A stretch of 8,835 nt of DNA from JADFXI01 sp050011415 (GTDB lineage Bacteria; Nitrospirota; Thermodesulfovibrionia; Thermodesulfovibrionales; Dissulfurispiraceae): NCBI GenBank assembly GCA_050011415.1, contig JBEKJD010000122.1, forward strand, positions 1 to 8,835, written 5' to 3'. A program made the position numbers and the translations under genes. Below, piece by piece: positions 1 to 5,708 of this stretch (within the stretch, counting starts at the first letter, position 1; every line of letters starts with the position of its first letter). The notes under the pieces were generated by a model. It made no database searches, was not told the DNA's origin, and saw nothing but the letters and a program-made list of their open reading frames with translations.

Positions 1-798
1 GACTGGGATGCCTTTGTTAAATTCTGCGCTGAACATAACTGGCAAGGCGTCGAATCCCTTTCAGGCATACCCGGCACTGTTGGCGCGGCGCCGGTCCAGA
101 ACATCGGCGCATATGGTCAGAGTGCGGAAAGCGTGGTCGAAGAGGTGCGCGCCATCGATATAAGCACATATGCTGCCACCCTTTTCAACAACAGCGAATG
201 CGGGTTTGGGTACCGGAAAAGCGTCTTTAATACGGAGACAGCGGGGCGATATATAATAACAAGTGTTACCTTCAGGCTTGCCGCCTGCGGGTGTCCCAAT
301 GTTACCCACCATGATCTGAAGCGGTATTTTCCGTCAACAGCAAACATCACCCCTGCGCAAGTCAGGAATGCCGTGCTCGAAATAAGAAACTCAAAAGGCC
401 TGCTCGTCCTTGATGGATACGAACGACTAAACAGCGCAGGCTCGTTCTTTAAAAACCCTGTAGTTTCACATGATATATTTGAACGTGTGGATAAAACAGT
501 TCGCGACATGGGCGGATGCGAGAACTGGTGCTGGCCCCAGGCTTCGGGAGAGGTGAAAATATCCGCCGCATGTCTGATTCAGACAACTGGTTTTACAAGA
601 GGATATCGCCGGGGCAATGTCGGAATATCACCCAGGCATACGCTGGCCCTCATAAATTATGGAAATGCAACAGCCGCCGAGGTCATCGCCTTTGCGCGGC
701 AGGTGCAGGAGCAGGTACGTGAGAAGTTCGCGATTACGCTAAAGCCTGAAGTACAGCTTATCGGCATACAGCCCAACGCTCTGTTAGATGACAATTAG
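1..798 (+). CDS. murB: UDP-N-acetylenolpyruvoylglucosamine reductase MurB, 5' end missing
   Basis: MurB is the cytoplasmic FAD enzyme that uses NADPH to reduce UDP-GlcNAc-enolpyruvate to UDP-MurNAc, the second committed step of peptidoglycan synthesis. The frame is open from the first base, so the start lies outside the window; 265 residues are visible, against about 340 for E. coli-type MurB. Numbered on the visible chain, the FAD-domain signature GIPGTVGAAP is at 22-31 and is followed by QNIGAYG. An Arg in CGFGYRKSVF (R72) matches the E. coli active-site Arg of YRDSIF. SAGSFFKNP holds the catalytic Ser (S148), and LKPEV near the C-terminus holds the catalytic Glu (E250). The YRxSxF-type loop and the C-terminal domain ending PEVQLIG point to the E. 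coli-like type I form. The TAG stop lies inside the left copy of a short duplication that flanks the palindromic element downstream. Identification is secure. Confidence 0.96.
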   Translation, partial: DWDAFVKFCAEHNWQGVESLSGIPGTVGAAPVQNIGAYGQSAESVVEEVRAIDISTYAATLFNNSECGFGYRKSVFNTETAGRYIITSVTFRLAACGCPNVTHHDLKRYFPSTANITPAQVRNAVLEIRNSKGLLVLDGYERLNSAGSFFKNPVVSHDIFERVDKTVRDMGGCENWCWPQASGEVKISAACLIQTTGFTRGYRRGNVGISPRHTLALINYGNATAAEVIAFARQVQEQVREKFAITLKPEVQLIGIQPNALLDDN

Positions 799-1013
799 CA
801 ATATAGACTGCAATTAAGACAGTAGATGAATCTCTTGCGCTCGCTCCGTTTTGACAGTTCTAAGACTCGTCACGCTACAGTCGCAAAATTCCCTTCGGTC
901 AGTTTCGCGACTGTTTAACGCTTACTCGCCAAGAACTGTTTCAAAACTCCGCTAATGCTCCAGAGATTCATCTACTGTCTTAATTGCAAGACAATTGATA
1001 GCTATATAGACTG
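790..1013. repeat. Imperfect direct repeats flanking the palindrome (candidate target duplication)
   Basis: The left copy, 790-810, starts GACAATTAGCAATATAG and ends ACTG. The right copy, 990-1013, starts GACAATTGATAGCTATATAG and also ends ACTG. They share GACAATT, GC and ATATAGACTG and differ by a 3-nt indel and about two substitutions. The left copy contains the stop codon of murB, so the right copy looks like a decayed duplicate of the gene's 3' end created when the palindromic element inserted. At 21-24 bp it is longer than the target duplications of most MITEs, so a different duplication mechanism is possible. Confidence 0.55.
810..987. repeat. 178-bp near-palindrome with 26-bp perfect terminal inverted repeats (MITE-like)
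   Basis: Bases 810-835 and 962-987 are exact reverse complements over 26 bp, beginning GCAATTAAGACAGTAG on the left. The interior is also self-complementary with small indels: GTTTTGA pairs with TCAAAAC, CAGTTCT with AGAACTG, and ACAGTCGC with GCGACTGT, closing on a short central loop containing CTTCGG. No reading frame of note lies inside. The transcript would fold into one long hairpin. Size, terminal repeats, lack of coding capacity and position between two unrelated genes fit a non-autonomous miniature inverted-repeat element. It could also slow or end murB transcription, but there is no T-run of the kind a standard intrinsic terminator has. The structure is directly visible; mobility is inferred. 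Confidence 0.8.
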
Positions 1014-1097
1014 TGTTATAAATGAAATGTTATATTATTATGTTTGTATGAGAATTTCTTATAAGCCGATATAAAAATATCTGTGAGGAGTTGAGCA

Positions 1098-1961
1098 ATG
1101 TATAAAATTCTGGAGAAGCAAGTCTTGAGTGATGTTACCAAGCTCATGGTTATCGAGGCCCCCCATATCGCGCAAAAGGCCAAGGCCGGCCAGTTCATCA
1201 TTGTGCGTATTAATGAACAAGGGGAGCGCATCCCTTTGACCATAGCAGACTATGATTCAAAAGCAGGGACGATTACCATTATCTTTCAGGAAGTCGGACA
1301 ATCAACGATGCATTTGGGCACTCTCAATCCCGGAGATATGCTTGCCACATTTGCCGGACCGCTCGGACACCCCACAGAAGTGGAAAACTTTGGGACCGTC
1401 GTCTGTATAGGCGGCGGTGTGGGGATTGCGCCTGTTTATCCTATAGCCAGGGCGCTTAAACAAGCGGGCAACACAGTGATTTCAATAATAGGCGCACGGT
1501 CCAAAGAACTGTTGTTCTGGGAAGACAAGATGAGGGCTGTGTCTGATGAGCTTCATATTTGCACAGATGACGGCTCCTATGGACGCAAGTGTCTGGTCAC
1601 CGACCCCCTCAAGGAAATTTTGCAGGCAAAACCCGGAGCAGTCGCTAAAGTCTGGGCGATAGGGCCTGCCATCATGATGAAGTTTGTATCTTTGACCACC
1701 AGGCCTTTTAATGTGCCGACGATTGTCAGCCTGAATACGATCATGATTGACGGCACCGGCATGTGCGGCGGGTGCAGGGTGCTCCTGGATGAGGGGGCAA
1801 AGTTCGTATGCGTCGACGGCCCTGAATTTGACGGCCACAAGGTAGACTGGACCAGTCTTTTGTCCCGGCTGCAGTTCTATCGTGAAGAAGAGCAGGAAGC
1901 GGTAGAGCACTGGAAGCACACCTGCAATCTCGAAAAAGCGATAGCGGATGGAGGGAAGTAA
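1098..1961 (+). CDS. nfnA: NADH-dependent ferredoxin:NADP+ oxidoreductase small subunit NfnA (SudB-like)
   Basis: This is the small subunit of the cytoplasmic electron-bifurcating transhydrogenase NfnAB, which couples NADPH oxidation to reduction of NAD+ and ferredoxin, or the reverse; it was first described as sulfide dehydrogenase SudAB. The 287-residue length is normal. An FAD/NAD reductase fold is indicated by the flavin motif RIPLTI (44-49) and the pyridine-nucleotide loop GGGVGIAPV (105-113). The C-terminal [2Fe-2S] site shows the family's distinctive Asp plus three Cys set: D218, C223, C226 and C238, followed by DGPEFDGH. GAGGAG at 1085-1090, 7 nt upstream, supports the ATG. The stop codon directly abuts the ATG of nfnB, so the two are surely co-translated. 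Stand-alone ferredoxin-NADP reductases share the fold, but the Asp/Cys cluster and the partner gene settle the assignment. Confidence 0.94.
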   Translation: MYKILEKQVLSDVTKLMVIEAPHIAQKAKAGQFIIVRINEQGERIPLTIADYDSKAGTITIIFQEVGQSTMHLGTLNPGDMLATFAGPLGHPTEVENFGTVVCIGGGVGIAPVYPIARALKQAGNTVISIIGARSKELLFWEDKMRAVSDELHICTDDGSYGRKCLVTDPLKEILQAKPGAVAKVWAIGPAIMMKFVSLTTRPFNVPTIVSLNTIMIDGTGMCGGCRVLLDEGAKFVCVDGPEFDGHKVDWTSLLSRLQFYREEEQEAVEHWKHTCNLEKAIADGGK

Positions 1962-3410
1962 ATGTCAAAGTTAGAACCGAAAGAGAGAATGAAAATACCC
2001 CGGCAGCCCATGCCGAATCAGGACCCTGTGATACGAAGCGGCAATTACGAGGAAGTGGCCCTTGGCTACAGCGAAGAAACAGCACGCAAAGAGGCTGAGC
2101 GCTGCCTGCAATGCAAGAAACCCGCATGTACGTCGGGGTGCCCCGTCGGCGTGCTGATCCCCCAGTTTATCCTTGCTCTGCGCGAAGGGAATATGACCAA
2201 GGCTGTTGAGGAAATGAAAGTAAAGAATAACCTCCCTGCAATCTGCGGAAGGGTTTGTCCTCAGGAGGTGCAGTGTGAAGGCAAATGTATTCTTGCCAAG
2301 AAAGGCGAAGCGGTTGCCATAGGACGTCTGGAGCGCTTTGTGGGCGACTTCGAACTCGCACAGCGCACCTGCCCGCTTGTGAGCGCACCTGCCACAGGCA
2401 AGAAGATCGCTGTAGTCGGCACCGGCCCTGCCGGATTGACATGCGCCGTAGACCTGGCGCGCGAGGGACATAAAGTCACCATGTTCGAGTCGCTCCATGG
2501 TCCGGGAGGCGTGCTTGTTTACGGCATCCCCGAGTTCCGGCTCCCCAAAAAAGTTGTTTTCGGCGAAATCAATTACGCGGTCGAGTGTCTCGGCATAGAT
2601 ATAAGGAACGATCATATTGTAGGCCGTTCCATTACATTAAATGAATTGTTAGCAGATTATGATGCCGTGTTCCTCGGGACCGGAGCAGGCTTGCCTTCCT
2701 TTATGCGCATTCCAGGCATAAACCTGAACGGTGTTATGTCTGCCAATGAGTTTTTGACCCGTGTCAATCTTATGAAAGGCTACCTCTTCCCTGAATATAG
2801 CACTCCGGTTAAAATCGGCAAGCGGGTGGCGGTTGTAGGCGGCGGCAACGTTGCCATGGATGCCGCACGGTGCAGCACTCGTCTGCAGGCGTTACACGCA
2901 AAGAAGACCGGAGACAAACAGGGCGAAGTGCATATCGTGTACCGGAGGTCCAGAGATGAAGTGCCGGCCCGCGCCGAAGAGTTCCACCATGCCGAGGAGG
3001 AGGGCATCATTTGTGACCTGCTGACCAATCCGGTAGAGATACTCGGAGACAGCACCGGCAAGGTAGTGGGCATGCGCTGTATCCGCATGGAACTTGGCGA
3101 GCCTGATGCAAGCGGCAGGCGCAAGCCGGTCCCCATTGCAGGTTCAGAGTTCGAGATGGAAGCAGATACCGTTATCATGGCGCTCGGCACCAGCCCCAAC
3201 CCGCTCGTCTTTGTTGATGCTGACGGTCTCGAAAGAACGAAGCACGGCACTGCGGTTGCCGATCCCGAAAACGGAAGAACAAAAAAACAGCGTGTTTGGG
3301 CCGGGGGAGACGTTGTCACCGGAGCAGCAACTGTTATCAGCGCTATGGGCGCCGGCAAACGCGCCGCAGCAGATATGCATAAGTTTTTAAAAGACGAAGC
3401 GCCCTGGTAA
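1962..3410 (+). CDS. nfnB: NADH-dependent ferredoxin:NADP+ oxidoreductase large subunit NfnB (SudA/GltD-like)
   Basis: This is the large, bifurcating subunit of NfnAB; in characterised homologues it carries the FAD where the electron pair splits, two [4Fe-4S] clusters leading to ferredoxin, and the NADP(H) site. Eight cysteines in the N-terminal ferredoxin-like domain fit the two clusters: C48, C51, C56, C60 and C95, C99, C105, C109. The FAD Rossmann loop GTGPAG is at 153-158, the NADPH loop GGGNVAMD at 293-300, and the closing FAD motif AGGDVVTGAATV begins near 447. The 482-residue length is typical. Glutamate synthase small subunit (GltD) has the same architecture and is the main alternative, but no large GltB subunit gene is adjacent and the NfnA gene is. 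The ribosome site GGAGGG (1950-1955) lies within the last codons of nfnA. TAA is followed at once by a second stop, TAG. Confidence 0.94.
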   Translation: MSKLEPKERMKIPRQPMPNQDPVIRSGNYEEVALGYSEETARKEAERCLQCKKPACTSGCPVGVLIPQFILALREGNMTKAVEEMKVKNNLPAICGRVCPQEVQCEGKCILAKKGEAVAIGRLERFVGDFELAQRTCPLVSAPATGKKIAVVGTGPAGLTCAVDLAREGHKVTMFESLHGPGGVLVYGIPEFRLPKKVVFGEINYAVECLGIDIRNDHIVGRSITLNELLADYDAVFLGTGAGLPSFMRIPGINLNGVMSANEFLTRVNLMKGYLFPEYSTPVKIGKRVAVVGGGNVAMDAARCSTRLQALHAKKTGDKQGEVHIVYRRSRDEVPARAEEFHHAEEEGIICDLLTNPVEILGDSTGKVVGMRCIRMELGEPDASGRRKPVPIAGSEFEMEADTVIMALGTSPNPLVFVDADGLERTKHGTAVADPENGRTKKQRVWAGGDVVTGAATVISAMGAGKRAAADMHKFLKDEAPW

Positions 3411-3428
3411 TAGCCGGGACTTCTTCAA

Positions 3429-3467
3429 AAAATGGCCTTTAACTTTAATTAGGTTAGAGGCCATTTT
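3429..3467. terminator. Bidirectional intrinsic terminator between nfnB and the DUF5618-like gene
   Basis: Arms 3429-3443 (AAAATGGCCTTTAAC) and 3453-3467 pair over 15 positions with one G-T wobble around a 9-nt loop. The left arm sits in a run of A, so the minus-strand transcript ends in six U; the plus-strand transcript has UUUU inside the right arm. It is 18 nt past the nfnB stop and about 30 nt past the convergent minus-strand gene, well placed to end both. Confidence 0.82.
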
Positions 3468-3498
3468 AGTTGTGTTGGAATAATGTTTGGATAGTTCG

Positions 3499-3876
3499 TT
3501 ATTTGATTTTGTCGATGAAGCTTTTTGCTCTTTTCAGGACGGGTTTTACAACTTCGACACCGTGAAGATTGCCTCTGTAATATCCTGCAATATGCAATTC
3601 CTCATACAGAGCATCAAAATCGTTAAGCAGTTTCCCGTTGTTGACCGAAATATGCTTCTGTAGTGCTTTGCGGTATTCTTCGACTTTCTTCGGAAGTTTT
3701 TTTTTTGTTAGCCCCTTCCGGATTAATTGCTCTTCTATAGCTTTCAAGATGCCGAGATAAGCCACGCCGCAGGCTGATTTAACGTATTTCTCATCGGCAT
3801 ATCGATCACTCTCAACAGGCGATTTACTTAACAGTTCTTTTGCATTTTGCAGATACCTTAAAGGCTCTTTCATCAT
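3499..3876 (-). CDS. DUF5618-like small helical protein
   Basis: This 125-residue, Lys/Glu-rich, all-helical protein has no signal peptide or membrane segment. The pattern RYLQNAKELL (7-16), YADEKYVKSACGVAYLGIL (26-44), a central YRK/ND(F)DALYEELH stretch and a GYY-RGNLHGVEVVKPVLKRA end (98-117) resembles the DUF5618 family as I remember it: short proteins with a four-helix, HEPN-like appearance and no established function. Family membership is from memory and was not searched. Two adjacent ATGs open the frame. GGAAGG (3880-3885 on the complement) is 3 nt from the first and 6 nt from the second, so initiation at 3873 is somewhat more likely. A run of ten A (3697-3706 on the + strand as T) encodes Lys-Lys-Lys at about residues 58-60 and is a possible slippage site. 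It appears monocistronic, with its own promoter and terminator. Confidence 0.8.
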   Translation of the reverse strand: MMKEPLRYLQNAKELLSKSPVESDRYADEKYVKSACGVAYLGILKAIEEQLIRKGLTKKKLPKKVEEYRKALQKHISVNNGKLLNDFDALYEELHIAGYYRGNLHGVEVVKPVLKRAKSFIDKIK

Positions 3877-3896
3877 TTGCCTTCCATATGATAAAT

Positions 3897-3924
3897 ATTA
3901 TAGCATTTTTAGCTTAAGTGACAG
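3897..3924 (-). promoter_or_regulatory. Sigma-70-type promoter of the DUF5618-like gene
   Basis: On the minus strand a perfect -10 TATAAT (3902-3897) is preceded, after 16 bp, by CTGTCA (3924-3919), a 4/6 match to TTGACA. Transcription would begin about 15 nt before the ATG, giving a very short leader that contains the GGAAGG ribosome site. The -10 is strong and the -35 is weak. Confidence 0.5.
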
Positions 3925-3940
3925 GTTTGCTGCATTAGGT

Positions 3941-3998
3941 TTGTTACACCCGCCGAACCAACACCTCGGCCATCTCAGCGATAGTGTTGGTTTTCCAA
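3941..3998. repeat. G+C-richer hairpin, possible dispersed palindromic repeat
   Basis: A perfect 9-bp inverted repeat, AACCAACAC (3956-3964) and GTGTTGGTT (3984-3992), encloses a 19-nt G+C-rich loop in otherwise A+T-rich DNA. It lies just downstream of the minus-strand gene ending at 4010 but has no proper U-tract on that strand. Conceptual translations on the minus strand (TNTIAEMAEVLVRRV; FFGKPTLSLRWP) resemble peptides I recall from short dispersed repeats in large environmental genomes such as Beggiatoa and magnetotactic Nitrospirota. That resemblance is from memory and unchecked. The hairpin itself is plain to see; its status as a repeat family is a hypothesis. Confidence 0.4.
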
Positions 3999-4009
3999 AA
4001 AACACGTTA

Positions 4010-4321
4010 TTACTCCTCCCCTTGAACGTTCTTGCAGTCATCAAGTAAGTTGGATACAGTCCTATCTATATCATAATAGCTTATGCACTCGTCACGAATC
4101 AGATTGAATACTGATTTCTTCTTTCTGTGAGCGCTGCTATCACGACACTCTATCATGTCTGTGTCAACCACTACAATACTGATTGGGTTAGTAGCATATA
4201 CTTCTGTTATTACTCCTCCTGATATCTTTGCGACAACAATGGTAGAGGTAGGATTTAATGAAGCATCCAAACAACTCTCCTCCATCATTTCATTTGGCGA
4301 ACAACTATTCCCTTCACACAT
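4010..4321 (-). CDS. Small hypothetical protein with SGG-VxVVDxD motif
   Basis: This 103-residue soluble protein is not assigned to a named family. A strong Shine-Dalgarno, AAGGAG, 7 nt upstream of the ATG supports it as real. The middle section, TIVVAKISGGVITEVYATNP followed by ISIVVVDTDMIE (27-58), is a beta-rich pattern (VSGG, then a short strand, then VVDxD) that I associate with small uncharacterised bacterial proteins. Six cysteines (C2, C7, C17, C59, C79, C96) are spread through the chain without a clear metal-site spacing. The C-terminal third is charged and probably helical. It ends GEE, and the purine-rich GGGGAGGAG at its stop looks like a ribosome site, but only a 35-codon GTG frame follows, which I do not call. 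No convincing promoter was found upstream. Confidence 0.62.
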   Translation of the reverse strand: MCEGNSCSPNEMMEESCLDASLNPTSTIVVAKISGGVITEVYATNPISIVVVDTDMIECRDSSAHRKKKSVFNLIRDECISYYDIDRTVSNLLDDCKNVQGEE

Positions 4322-4817
4322 GAACTTTCTCCTTATTATTGGGCATGCTCAATATAGTTGTTTTGCGAGACTCGCTAAGAACAAAAGTTCTATACAATAG
4401 TATATAGAAATAATATTACAGCAGTGTTAAATTCAGTAGAAAGTAATCTTCCTGCGTAGCACGAATTATTTAGGCAATCTCTATTATCATAATCATTTAT
4501 GACAAACAGTCAGTGTATTAATTTTGGGTAGAAACCTTGATAGTTAGCCATCTTCTGAGGAGTGCAAATTTCAGGAAGAAATATTTTTGCGACGAGTTGA
4601 CCGCTTAACTTTTATTTTTGGAAGAAACTCAGGAGTCAAGAAAATTAAAAAGGAATCCCCGGTTTTTGAAATGCAGTTACAATATTTGCAAACAAAAATA
4701 CTGACTACTGCAGCATAGATGGACAGTTGTCAATAACCAAACAGTGCAATAATGGGGACAAAGAAGGGGTAAAGAGCATTGAAATATTTGGAGTGCCCTT
4801 TTCCCCAAATAAAGTAA
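4322..4817. other. A+T-rich intergenic stretch without a convincing gene
   Basis: About 500 bp between two minus-strand genes. It holds the ribosome site of the upstream gene and, near 4780-4808, a weak ATTTGG/CCAAAT inverted repeat that could help end the gene finishing at 4818. A + strand frame of about 57 codons (roughly 4545-4715) stays open without a start codon near its beginning; it may be chance or a gene remnant. No RNA gene, array or strong repeat was seen. Confidence 0.5.
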
Positions 4818-5036
4818 TTAGGCATACTTGTTTATGGTGTGTTGAGATGCCGATTTGTTTCCCTGTGGTTGAGCCGGAGCCGCTGCTTTCTTAACGTTCT
4901 TACCGCCTGCTTCATTATTAGCAGCATTAGTTTTCGTGGCCGCTGCCGTCTGATTACCCTTATTAGCGTTGCCAGCCTTTTGCGGGTGTGCCTGTGGCGG
5001 TAAGTGTGTTACACCACCTATTTGACCGATTGCCAT
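4818..5036 (-). CDS. Short disordered Ala/Asn/Lys/Gln-rich protein
   Basis: This is a 72-residue protein of low complexity: after a short start MAIGQIGGVTHLPP, the chain is dominated by Ala, Asn, Lys, Gln and Gly (about residues 15-65), then ends HTINKYA. It has no cysteine, no membrane segment and no export signal that I recognise, and is probably intrinsically disordered with a basic charge. It is supported as a gene by a strong ribosome site, GGGAGG, 5 nt before the ATG, and a TATAAT box farther upstream. The hydrophobic N-terminal lead and the short end motif are the only parts likely to be conserved. I do not recognise a family and assign no function. It is divergent from the sigma-54-type unit beginning at 5256, and the two share the 5037-5319 intergenic region. 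Confidence 0.6.
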   Translation of the reverse strand: MAIGQIGGVTHLPPQAHPQKAGNANKGNQTAAATKTNAANNEAGGKNVKKAAAPAQPQGNKSASQHTINKYA

Positions 5037-5067
5037 TTTCCCCTCCCTTTACATAGGATGTTATATA

Positions 5068-5073
5068 ATTATA
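5068..5073 (-). promoter_or_regulatory. -10 box of the disordered-protein gene
   Basis: A perfect TATAAT lies on the minus strand 31 nt before the ATG at 5036. The -35 region is only T-rich (TTTTTT-like at about 17 bp), so the assignment rests on the -10 hexamer and position, in a very A+T-rich stretch where such hexamers can arise by chance. Confidence 0.4.
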
Positions 5074-5166
5074 ACGCTTTTATCATTAATAAAAAACTCC
5101 AGGTGTAGAATCCTTACTTTTTAATGGTACTTTTGGGTCTGATTTTCCTCCGGTCCGCTATCCTTT

Positions 5167-5213
5167 TTTTGCAATCATGCGAATGAAACCTCTTGTTTTG
5201 CAATTATGCAAAA
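5167..5213 (+). promoter_or_regulatory. Two tandem operator-like palindromes upstream of the sigma-54 promoter
   Basis: Site 2 (5196-5213), TTTTGCAATTATGCAAAA, is a perfect 7-4-7 palindrome. Site 1 (5167-5184), TTTTGCAATCATGCGAAT, has the same left half and a right half matching 5 of 7 positions. The sites are 29 bp apart. Their centres fall at about -106 and -77 from the start predicted for the -24/-12 element downstream, which is where enhancer-binding activators of sigma-54 holoenzyme usually bind. The sequence match is visible; the activator's identity is unknown and none is encoded in the window. Confidence 0.6.
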
Positions 5214-5255
5214 ATTTAAACAATCCAATTACTTTAGAATCAATGTCTTTGTCAC

Positions 5256-5271
5256 TGGCATAGGAAATGCT
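5256..5271 (+). promoter_or_regulatory. Candidate sigma-54 (RpoN) promoter
   Basis: TGGCATAGGAAATGCT matches 14 of 16 positions of TGGCACRNNNNTTGCW, with the essential GG (5257-5258) and GC (5269-5270) exactly 10 nt apart. Predicted transcription start is near 5282, giving a leader of about 38 nt before the ATG at 5320, with an excellent ribosome site in it. No sigma-70 element of comparable quality is present upstream of this gene pair. Confidence 0.62.
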
Positions 5272-5319
5272 CTTATATGGACAGATGCAGCACAGAGAGG
5301 AAAAAGGAGGTACAAAGAG

Positions 5320-5676
5320 ATGCCAAACAGTAGGGGCTTGGAAGCCAAAACAGGAGAGACAACAAAAAAAGGATTATATGCCGGATTAGGAGCAGGTCTG
5401 GTACTATTTGCACTCGTAGGGTTACTGCCGGGGTCATTTATCGGCGGCGTAATCGGAATGAATATAGCTGGTAATATTTGCGGATTGCCATTAACCGTTT
5501 CATTGCTGCCAAGGCTTATAGTGGCAGTGTCGATGTTGACGGGAGTATTGTTGTCCGGAGTGGTGTTCGTATCAGGCGGCGCGTTGGCCGGATGGCTTAT
5601 AGGGTATGTTATTGATGCTGTCAAAGAAAGCAAGACAATGACCATCGGTCATGCACATACAGTAAAAATCAAATAA
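5320..5676 (+). CDS. Glycine-rich small membrane protein, first of a paralogous pair
   Basis: This is a 118-residue hydrophobic protein of unknown function. The ATG at 5320 is chosen over an upstream in-frame ATG at 5206 because AGGAGG sits 9 nt before it and because the longer frame would run through the candidate promoter. The hydrophilic N-terminus (1-18) is followed by a glycine-rich hydrophobic block with LLPGSFIGGVIG (about 22-51), a short linker containing LLPRLIVAV (62-70), a second hydrophobic block (about 66-98) and a basic, His-containing tail. Two long membrane hairpins or about three to four short helices are possible. It aligns along its length with the next gene (shared LLPG, R-x-I-x-AV, and the G-x-x-x-GYV end), indicating tandem duplication. 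The glycine-zipper character suggests oligomerisation in the membrane; no transport or enzymatic motif is recognised. Confidence 0.78.
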   Translation: MPNSRGLEAKTGETTKKGLYAGLGAGLVLFALVGLLPGSFIGGVIGMNIAGNICGLPLTVSLLPRLIVAVSMLTGVLLSGVVFVSGGALAGWLIGYVIDAVKESKTMTIGHAHTVKIK

Positions 5677-5708
5677 CAGCTACATAAAATTACAGGGAGG
5701 ACAAGACA

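Noticed and set aside
810..987. CRISPR array or tRNA/rRNA gene in the murB-nfnA gap
   Set aside because: The structure is one long inverted repeat, not regularly spaced direct repeats, and no cloverleaf or rRNA-like segment was seen here or elsewhere in the window.
1040..1097. Sigma-70 promoter directly before nfnA (TTGTAT and TATAAA-like words)
   Set aside because: The words are spaced by about 20 bp and match weakly in A+T-rich DNA; no confident promoter can be placed.
3898..4005. 35-codon minus-strand frame starting GTG, 7 nt after a GGGGAGGAG ribosome-like site
   Set aside because: It runs through the repeat-like hairpin and into the -10 box of the next gene; the peptide looks like translated repeat rather than a protein.
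4545..4715. About 57-codon + strand frame in the A+T-rich gap, with protein-like composition near its end
   Set aside because: No start codon or ribosome site near its beginning and no recognisable motif; open frames of this size arise by chance.
5206..5319. N-terminal extension of the first membrane protein from an upstream in-frame ATG at 5206
   Set aside because: It has no ribosome site and would translate through the candidate promoter, whereas the ATG at 5320 has AGGAGG at 9 nt and gives a protein matching its paralogue in length.
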